Part shown: positions 59,424 through 64,000 of the stretch, piece after piece | Numbering within the stretch: position 1 is the stretch's first letter | How the letters are laid out: each line of letters starts with the position of its first letter | Virus record (IMG/VR): IMGVR_UViG_3300020378_001929 | Coordinates: 1-64,000 of that record | DNA length: 64,000 nt | From: a virus | Reading direction: 5' to 3' (one strand) | Program-made: the position numbers and the translations under genes | Notes under the pieces: generated by a model | Told to the model about the DNA's origin: nothing | Seen by the model: only the letters and a program-made list of their open reading frames with translations | Databases searched by the model: none

Positions 59424-60143
59424 CTAGTCTTTATCCCACTTGGTTTTAAAATTTCTATATTTTTCTCTTAATTTATTTAGATTATTGACTACCTGCTTCG
59501 TATTTAATCCTGTTAGCTCTCTCAAATACAGATAAACAGCTTTTTTATTGAAGATTTCTATATCATCAATGTTGTGCAAAAGGATTCTTACGGCATCGAG
59601 TACGGCTTTCTCATTTGCCTTCAAGTTTCCGTTATCCCAGCGCTCTAAATTTTCTAAAAGATTATTCCAATATTCCAACTCAATTCTTTGTTCTAGATAG
59701 TTTTCTGTGGGGTCTGTTGTCCCCAGGACGTCAGCACCACCTTTCTCTACCAGATTCTCAAAGGAAACTTCTTTTTTTACTTTTTTTGAATTCTGCTTTA
59801 CCTTGTGTATAAACCAGTTCTTAGTGACAACAGAGAAATATGAAAACGCCTTTGACCCTTTGTTAGGATCATATTTGTTAAGTATTGTTGTGAGCCAAAC
59901 TTTACAGTCTTCTCGTAGAGAGTCTATATTTGGCAAGATGTTGAACTTATAAGTAAAAATTATCTTGTTTACCATTTCACTGAATGCCGGTTGGATCAAT
60001 TCTTCATATAGCTGGGACTTTTCTTTGTAGGACGTCGTTTTGCAATAATCAATGATTGCTTGCTCGTGGACTTTCGTAAAATATAAATTTTTTGTACGCT
60101 TGCGTCGGCGTCGCGGTGGAGACGCTTTTTTTTCTTGGAGCAC
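59424..60143 (-). CDS. 55: Late-transcription sigma factor, T4 gp55-like
   Basis: A 239-residue protein (T4 gp55 is 185). The N-terminus is basic (PPRRRRKRTKNLYFT). The sigma region 2-like core reads YFTKVHEQAIIDYCKTTS...LYEELIQPAFSEMVNKIIFTYKF, then LREDCKVWLTTILNKYDPNKGSKAFSYFSVVTKNWFIHKVK. The D.(R/D)DC.....L.K(F/Y)DP.KG.AFSYF....KNW(F/Y)I string is characteristic of gp55 of T4-like phages. gp55 directs host RNA polymerase to late promoters with coactivators. In this window the likely target is the ACTATTTAT element. The C-terminal part (ELTGLNTKQVVNNLNKLREKYR) could contact DNA or the clamp. Confidence 0.88.
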   Translation of the reverse strand: MLQEKKASPPRRRRKRTKNLYFTKVHEQAIIDYCKTTSYKEKSQLYEELIQPAFSEMVNKIIFTYKFNILPNIDSLREDCKVWLTTILNKYDPNKGSKAFSYFSVVTKNWFIHKVKQNSKKVKKEVSFENLVEKGGADVLGTTDPTENYLEQRIELEYWNNLLENLERWDNGNLKANEKAVLDAVRILLHNIDDIEIFNKKAVYLYLRELTGLNTKQVVNNLNKLREKYRNFKTKWDKD

Positions 60144-60149
60144 TGTTCT

Positions 60150-60446
60150 TTATTCCTCTCTCTGTTCGATCTCAGGATCCTCGTCTGTCAGGAGAAAATC
60201 CATATTTTCGATATCACCCAATAAAGCTGTGCCATGATCTATCAAAGACTTTAGTGTCTGATCTCCATAAAACATTTCCATATCATGAACAGATTTGACA
60301 TGAGCGGTGTAGTTTAGTATTGTCTCATAAATTTCTGTCGCTTCTTCTTCTTTTGTCCTAATAATCCTGATTAACCATCTAGAATAAAACAGAAAGAGCA
60401 AATTAATCAAAACGCTAACAAAAAGCAGTAGTGTTTCTAATATCAT
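60150..60446 (-). CDS. Small membrane-anchored phage protein (98 aa)
   Basis: The N-terminal transmembrane helix (residues 2-22, ILETLLLFVSVLINLLFLFY) is followed by a cytoplasm-facing helical domain with VKSVHDMEMFYGDQTLKSLIDHGTALLGDIE and an acidic tail. The ATG overlaps the zinc-ribbon gene's stop by one base, and the sigma-factor ATG lies 6 nt downstream. The family is not named. Position beside the sigma factor may mean a shared regulatory step, but nothing shows this directly. Confidence 0.7.
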   Translation of the reverse strand: MILETLLLFVSVLINLLFLFYSRWLIRIIRTKEEEATEIYETILNYTAHVKSVHDMEMFYGDQTLKSLIDHGTALLGDIENMDFLLTDEDPEIEQREE

Positions 60447-60700
60447 TATTTGATTTCCTCAGATGCCAAGTCTTTTTTTTGCTTTTTCAGATCCTTTTTT
60501 GCATCTTCGATAAAATTATCAACGACTTTACCGACGCGTTGCTTAGCCTCTGTTGTCGACTTAAGTATGTTGAAGCTTGGGACCTTGGTAATTGTTTCTA
60601 TTCGCCTACACAAAATACACTCCCGTTGTTCAAAAAACATACCGTGAGTGATTTCAAATGTGTCATTGCAGGCAGAACATTTATATATGTACCTAGGCAT
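60446..60700 (-). CDS. FmdB-type zinc-ribbon protein (84 aa)
   Basis: Starts MPRYIYKCSACNDTFE and has two Cys pairs (C8, C11, C28, C31) in the spacing of the FmdB/CxxC zinc-ribbon family, followed by a Lys-rich helical tail (DNFIEDAKKDLKKQKKDL). FmdB-like proteins were first proposed as regulators, but their action is unclear. Here a role in transcription or protein contact is possible given the sigma factor two genes away (inference). The upstream gene ends at 60701, directly adjacent. Confidence 0.75.
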   Translation of the reverse strand: MPRYIYKCSACNDTFEITHGMFFEQRECILCRRIETITKVPSFNILKSTTEAKQRVGKVVDNFIEDAKKDLKKQKKDLASEEIK

Positions 60701-60928
60701 CTAGTCTGACCCAGTTGTTGCTTTTACCTCGGGTGGTGCATCGCTGTCATGTTTAGGTGTTACATCTGGAATCTTAAAATTTGGAGGATTATTAACAATA
60801 AGCTCCTCATTTTCTCCCGATACTTGGAAATTAAAGTCCTGCAGTACCGGGACTATATCGGTTTGCTCTAGTAAAGATTTCTGTAGTGCCATCATAATTG
60901 CACCTAAAGCTTGGTTAGATAATTTCAT
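60701..60928 (-). CDS. Small phage protein, unknown (75 aa)
   Basis: MKLSNQALGAIMMALQKSLLEQTDIVPVLQDFNFQVSGENEELIVNNPP, then a polar tail. The start at 60928 is preferred over in-frame ATGs at 60943 and 61009, because AAGGAG lies 7 nt upstream of 60928 and the longer versions would overlap the HAD gene in another frame. The helix plus short beta hairpin resembles small proteins I have seen in marine myophage genomes beside gp55-like genes (recollection, unverified). No function is assigned. Confidence 0.7.
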   Translation of the reverse strand: MKLSNQALGAIMMALQKSLLEQTDIVPVLQDFNFQVSGENEELIVNNPPNFKIPDVTPKHDSDAPPEVKATTGSD

Positions 60929-60929
60929 A

Positions 60930-61250
60930 TCATTCTCCTTCATTTTTTGTTGGGTTGTTTTCAAAATAAGCCTCAGAGTTATAAGACTTGTCACAAATAT
61001 AGATGTCAAAATGTGGTTTCCACATTTTTATTTCATGATACTTCACACCCCAATCATCGAGTTGATTCTTGGTAAGCTCTGTCCAGTCGATACCTGTGTT
61101 TGATCCACGAGCGGTCCAATAGATCACAGTGTTACCTTCATCATACAGCTTGTTAATATCCTCTATTCGGCTGGGGTATGGTTTTGCTATTTCATATTTG
61201 CCTTGCGTATTGCAGCAAATTGTCCCGTCAATGTCGACGTAATATATCAT
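60930..61250 (-). CDS. Small HAD-superfamily phosphatase
   Basis: A 106-residue HAD-like hydrolase with motif I DIDGT (D6, D8), motif II in VIYWTARG (about residue 44) and a late KPHFDIYICDKSYNSEAYF stretch carrying the acidic motif (D89-like). It has no cap domain. Last gene of the sugar module, coupled to the aldolase by an ATGA overlap. In nonulosonate pathways a phosphatase removes the 9-phosphate of the sugar acid (e.g. KDN-9-P phosphatase), and a similar step is plausible here (inference). It may also act on another sugar phosphate. Confidence 0.75.
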   Translation of the reverse strand: MIYYVDIDGTICCNTQGKYEIAKPYPSRIEDINKLYDEGNTVIYWTARGSNTGIDWTELTKNQLDDWGVKYHEIKMWKPHFDIYICDKSYNSEAYFENNPTKNEGE

Positions 61251-62026
61251 TTTCTCACCTCTATACTTTGTACTCTACTATCAAAAAAACTAGACTTTAC
61301 ACTATGAAAATGGTGCCTTCTCTTTAAGAGCATCTGTTCGTAAGATAAGGCTTCGCCAATAGATTTTTTAATATTTTCAACATTCTCTAACTTAAAGATA
61401 ACTGCCCTAGTTTCAAAAAAGTCTAAAAGTCCATTACTCCATAGTTCATAAATTAGCTTAGAACTATCTCTAGAGACGGTTCCTCCCATCTTGGTCTGCA
61501 AATTGTAGTCTTTAGCTACATTCAAAGTGTCTCTTACTACATTCATTACGCGGGTGTCGTTTACATTTGCCTTACTCAGTCCCAATGATTTTGATAAGTC
61601 TGACCTTCCAACAACAATCCCGCTTAAATTTTTGTGATGTTTTTTAATTATTTTCTTTGCATTCTTGCATGCTGTTTCTGTTTCCAGATTTACAAATAAC
61701 TTAGGCGAATAAGGTATTGCAAATAGAGAGCATCTCTCAGCGACAGAGTCTATAAACTTGGATACAGCGAAGTCAGATTCGACCATTGGGGCAACGATGC
61801 CGCGGATCCCCATTCTCAGGCAGGTTTCAATATCTCTGTTTGCCTCGCATCCACCTATTTTGACATAAACTTTTAGTTTTGTGTCCCCAGAAAGCAAAAT
61901 TAAATCATTAAGGTCGGCATCTGTCACCCCTTCGTCTTCAAATGATGCCTTAAGGGCATGGGCGCCATAATTTGAATTTAAATTTTTTAGTTTATTTGTA
62001 ATATTATTATTAAACATTCTGTTCAT
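61247..62026 (-). CDS. HpcH/HpaI-type aldolase/lyase, sugar module
   Basis: A 259-residue TIM-barrel-type protein. It shows GAHALKASFEDEGVTDADL, VYVKIGGCEANRDIETCLRMGIRGIVAPMVES (the KIGG.EA..D......G..GIVAPMVE pattern of HpcH/HpaI and CitE-type aldolases), LFVNLETETACKNAKKI (metal-binding Glu pair) and GIVVGRSDLSKSL. Enzymes of this type cleave or form C-C bonds with pyruvate or a related 2-oxoacid using Mg2+. In a NeuB/CMP-transferase cluster it may make or modify a 2-keto-3-deoxy sugar acid (inference). A second ATG at 62017 would cut the overlap with the upstream gene from 17 to 8 nt. Confidence 0.8.
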   Translation of the reverse strand: MNRMFNNNITNKLKNLNSNYGAHALKASFEDEGVTDADLNDLILLSGDTKLKVYVKIGGCEANRDIETCLRMGIRGIVAPMVESDFAVSKFIDSVAERCSLFAIPYSPKLFVNLETETACKNAKKIIKKHHKNLSGIVVGRSDLSKSLGLSKANVNDTRVMNVVRDTLNVAKDYNLQTKMGGTVSRDSSKLIYELWSNGLLDFFETRAVIFKLENVENIKKSIGEALSYEQMLLKRRHHFHSVKSSFFDSRVQSIEVRK

Positions 62027-62669
62027 CTTTTAGAAAAAGGAATTCAGCAAAATTAAAGTCTATCATATTATCTATATCTATGGATTCTTTTTCGCTAGTT
62101 TTTACAAAGAAAGGATTAATTCCTACAAAATTCCTGTTTTTTATCACATTTTCTCTAGAATTAACACAAACACCATAGGTAATTCTTAAAATTTCAGGTA
62201 AATCTTGACTATTTGGAGAATTTTGCAGGTCATAATTTAATGGCTTCTCGTTTAGCCACATATGGTGCTTCACTGGGTGCACTGTTGCAACAGAATCGCA
62301 GTTCTCTTTAAAATAAGAAGAAATAGATTCTTCTATAGTTTCTGGCGTGATGAAAGGACTAGTAGGTGGGGTGTAAACTAAAATTTCAGAATCTATCGAT
62401 TCTGCCAAATTTTTGAAGAATTCACTCCCAGTACACTTAGAACTAGCATAATAGTCTTCTCTCTTGTGAGTCTCCACGCTAAGGTTGGAAGCAATTTGTA
62501 GCGCTACGGGACAGTCAGAGGAAACAACTATTCTAGATAAATTTTTAATCTTTTTTAGAAAACTTATCTTCAACTCCAATAAAGAAGTGCCTCCAAATGG
62601 TCGCAGACCCTTGTTGGCAATTCTTACAGATCCGGCGCGTACCGGAATGATTGCCGCTATATCAGTCAT
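62010..62669 (-). CDS. CMP-sugar cytidylyltransferase (NeuA/KdsB-like)
   Basis: A 219-residue nucleotidyltransferase: AAIIPVRAGSVRIANKGLRPFGG (residues 4-26, the IP.R.GS..I..K.......G CTP-binding loop of CMP-Neu5Ac/CMP-NulO synthetases), RIVVSSD, and VYTPPTSPFITPETIEESI, where NeuA has QPTSP(L/F). It would activate a nonulosonic acid with CTP to give the CMP-sugar donor. Its start overlaps the second transferase gene by 8 nt. Length is near NeuA (about 220-230). The exact sugar cannot be read from sequence. Confidence 0.82.
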   Translation of the reverse strand: MTDIAAIIPVRAGSVRIANKGLRPFGGTSLLELKISFLKKIKNLSRIVVSSDCPVALQIASNLSVETHKREDYYASSKCTGSEFFKNLAESIDSEILVYTPPTSPFITPETIEESISSYFKENCDSVATVHPVKHHMWLNEKPLNYDLQNSPNSQDLPEILRITYGVCVNSRENVIKNRNFVGINPFFVKTSEKESIDIDNMIDFNFAEFLFLKDEQNV

Positions 62670-63366
62670 CAGCCTCTAGAGCCCTATACATCGCATCGTA
62701 AGCTTTGAACTGCCATTCATAATCAACATCGAAACACTCAACTTCTTCCACGGGAAAAAGTTCAATGTCCCCTTGCTTGTTAAAGTCTCCCATCCATATA
62801 CCATCATCGACGGTCTTCATCTCTGAAGCATACAAACAGTGGGCTGCCTCGTAAGTCAAGTCTACAACTTTAGTGTTTAAAGTTGGCTCACCTTCTGGCC
62901 ATGGAGTGATAAAGGTTCCTTCGGAGTTCCAAAAATAATTCTTTTTCTCCATAACAGCGAACAAGCCTCTTGAGTCTGTTTTGAGGTAATGATTTACAAA
63001 CTTGTCAATTGTGTCTACTTTCAAAAAAGGAACACAGGCATTAACTAATACAACATACTTGAAAGGCAGTTTATCCCACCACTCATACATATCGCGAATG
63101 TGAGACCCTTCTCCGCCGTCCCAGATTGCTGACTTTTCACTCCTGCGGAAGACATTAACTCCCAAAGACTCTCCAATGTCGACAAGCTCTTGCTCATGTA
63201 CAGATAAGAAGAAATTTTCTCTTGGAATAACCTTTGACTGCAATACTTTTTCACAAGTAATCTGCGTTAGGGTTTTGCCTGCGAAGGGGCGAATCATTTT
63301 CTTCGGGCAACGCTCAGAAGAAAGCCTAGCTTGTACGACGACTGCAACTTCATTTATCTTTTTCAA
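62662..63366 (-). CDS. Second cytidylyltransferase (SpsF/NeuA-like)
   Basis: A 234-residue protein with VAVVVQARLSSERCPKKMIRPFAGKTL (residues 7-33, the (I/V)(I/V)QAR..S.R.P.K...P..GK.L nucleotide-binding loop), RENFFLSVHEQELVDIGESLG, KYVVLVNACVPFLKVDTIDKFV (metal/acceptor loop) and a C-terminal FDVDYEWQFKAYDAMY. The CDVD/D-x-D-W(Q/E)F..A end is usual for CMP-sialate-type transferases. Two different transferases in one cluster suggest two activated sugars or a subfunctional pair. It is 2 nt downstream of the cupin gene. Confidence 0.8.
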   Translation of the reverse strand: MKKINEVAVVVQARLSSERCPKKMIRPFAGKTLTQITCEKVLQSKVIPRENFFLSVHEQELVDIGESLGVNVFRRSEKSAIWDGGEGSHIRDMYEWWDKLPFKYVVLVNACVPFLKVDTIDKFVNHYLKTDSRGLFAVMEKKNYFWNSEGTFITPWPEGEPTLNTKVVDLTYEAAHCLYASEMKTVDDGIWMGDFNKQGDIELFPVEEVECFDVDYEWQFKAYDAMYRALEADD

Positions 63367-63368
63367 AA

Positions 63369-63734
63369 TTAATCTCCCTTTTCTACCCTGTAACTATCTT
63401 CATCAAAATGCTCAGTTGAAAACTCAAAAAGCTCAGTGTCTTCTAGTGCAATCATTCTATGAATCTGACCAACTGGGACGTGCCATACGTCACCTTTTGT
63501 TAATATCACTGATTTAGCATTGTTAATATCTTTGTCTTTCTCTGACCAGAGAAGCTTAATCTTTCCAGATTGGATGTAAAAAGTTTCATCCTTTACCTTG
63601 TGAAAGTGCCAGGAACATTTCTTGCCTTTAAAGAAAAACAAAAGTTTTCCACAATATTGTTCCTTATTTACAACCCACTTTTCATAGCCCCAGCCTTTAG
63701 AGACGTATACGATATTGTCAGTTTGAAGAGACAC
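63369..63734 (-). CDS. Cupin-fold protein of the sugar module
   Basis: A 121-residue single cupin: motif 1 SWHFHKVKDETFYIQSGKI (H43, H45, E50), motif 2 GDVWHVPVGQIHRM (H92). These four residues bind a metal in mannose-6-phosphate isomerase type II and sugar-processing cupins. An N-terminal WGYEKWVVNKEQYCGKLLFF resembles the phosphomannose-isomerase cupin opening. Its ATG overlaps the NeuB-like gene by 17 nt. It probably isomerises or epimerises a sugar intermediate; the substrate is unknown. Confidence 0.8.
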   Translation of the reverse strand: MSLQTDNIVYVSKGWGYEKWVVNKEQYCGKLLFFFKGKKCSWHFHKVKDETFYIQSGKIKLLWSEKDKDINNAKSVILTKGDVWHVPVGQIHRMIALEDTELFEFSTEHFDEDSYRVEKGD

Positions 63735-64000
63735 TCTTTCCGCCTTCGAAGTACCTCAGTTTGTTTGCAACAGGTATTTCGTGTTGAAGGAATTCTTTTT
63801 GTCCAGTTCCCATCGTGTTTGTGACACTTCTCGACTCTCGAACTAGTCTTGTGAGTTCAGGAGATTCAATAGAGGCAGACTGATCTGACCCATACATATT
63901 TCTATCGAGAGTAATGTGTCTCTCCAGCGCGACTGCGCCGAGAGACACCGCCAACAGTGAAGGTAAGATTCCCTCTTCGTGACCACTGTACCCCACAGGG
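63718..64000 (-). CDS. neuB: NeuB-like N-acylneuraminate/nonulosonate synthase, C-terminal part (5' end outside window)
   Basis: Open frame from the window edge (first full codon visible encodes the VGYSGHE run) to a stop at 63718, 93 codons. VGYSGHEEGILPSLLAVSLGAVALERHITLDRNMYGSDQSASIESPEL is diagnostic of NeuB: GYS.H...G.....A..LGA...E.H.T.D.....G.DQ..S..P.EL. NeuB condenses PEP with a hexosamine-derived sugar to form sialic, legionaminic or pseudaminic acid. The remaining 30 residues end KLRYFEGGKSVSSN, so a C-terminal antifreeze-like (SAF) domain, present in many bacterial NeuB, is missing or very short here. The valine GTG could be mistaken for a start; the gene continues beyond the window. 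Confidence 0.88.
   Translation of the reverse strand, partial: PVGYSGHEEGILPSLLAVSLGAVALERHITLDRNMYGSDQSASIESPELTRLVRESRSVTNTMGTGQKEFLQHEIPVANKLRYFEGGKSVSSN

Noticed and set aside
60929-61009. Longer N-terminus for the 75-aa gene (start at 61009)
   Set aside because: It would overlap the HAD gene by 80 nt in another frame; the ATG at 60928 has a proper AAGGAG and sits just after the HAD stop.
1-64000. tRNA genes, CRISPR arrays, integrase/att sites, insertion sequences, introns or homing endonucleases
   Set aside because: Nothing supporting them was seen. Gaps between genes are at most about 110 nt and contain no cloverleaf-like or repeat-spacer structure, and the conserved virion genes are not interrupted.

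Overview
This window looks like the late/structural half of a large, strictly lytic-type, T4-related myophage genome (Caudoviricetes) infecting a Gram-negative, probably marine, bacterium. The evidence is a set of T4-type virion genes recognisable from their translations: major capsid protein gp23, scaffold gp22, prohead protease gp21, portal gp20, large terminase gp17, baseplate wedge gp25 and gp6, and a gp55-like late sigma factor. No bacterial chromosomal genes, integrase, tRNA, rRNA, IS element or CRISPR array was seen. The DNA is AT-rich by eye. Every supportable gene lies on the minus strand, so transcription runs from base 64000 towards base 1. Genes are packed with 1-35 nt overlaps or gaps of a few bases; no gap exceeds about 110 nt, so there is no unexplained long non-coding stretch.

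Layout in transcription order. (i) 64000-60930: a translationally coupled sugar module consisting of a truncated NeuB-type nonulosonate synthase, a cupin, two cytidylyltransferases, an HpcH/HpaI-type aldolase and a small HAD phosphatase. Together they suggest synthesis of a CMP-activated acidic sugar. (ii) 60928-58445: small conserved-looking phage proteins around the gp55-like sigma factor. (iii) 58441-17974: the baseplate/tail-appendage region, dominated by two giant genes of about 12 kb each (3992 and 3949 residues). These flank gp25, gp6 and a 611-residue protein and are followed by several large unrecognised structural-type proteins. (iv) 17971-12582: DNA metabolism, with a J-domain protein, RuvC-like resolvase, zinc-ribbon/TOPRIM primase, a 57-residue protein and a single-chain fusion of Mre11/SbcD/gp47 and Rad50/SbcC/gp46. 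(v) 12567-11193: a candidate holin/spanin cassette and a zinc-ribbon protein. (vi) 11149-1: the packaging and head cluster (unknown, terminase, portal, three unknowns, prohead protease, unknown, ribosomal protein bS21 homologue, three tandem paralogues, scaffold, major capsid protein running off the left edge).

Regulation: a 9-mer, ACTATTTAT, occurs five times in the small intergenic space. It is always oriented with the genes and lies 16-56 nt ahead of the start codons of four transcription blocks (gp25, the 351-residue protein at 21310, the terminase block, and the scaffold/capsid block). I propose it as this phage's late promoter element, read by the gp55-like sigma factor encoded at 60143. 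A different, host-sigma70-like promoter (TTGACT, 17-nt spacer, TATAAT) precedes the fused Mre11-Rad50 gene, consistent with earlier expression of replication/recombination functions.

The most unusual points are the fused Mre11-Rad50 gene, the bS21 gene buried in the head operon, the paired giant baseplate-region genes, the nonulosonic-acid-type sugar module, the putative late promoter set, and a recent tandem duplication marked by a perfect 45-bp repeat. Assignments rest on reading motifs by eye; no database search was possible.
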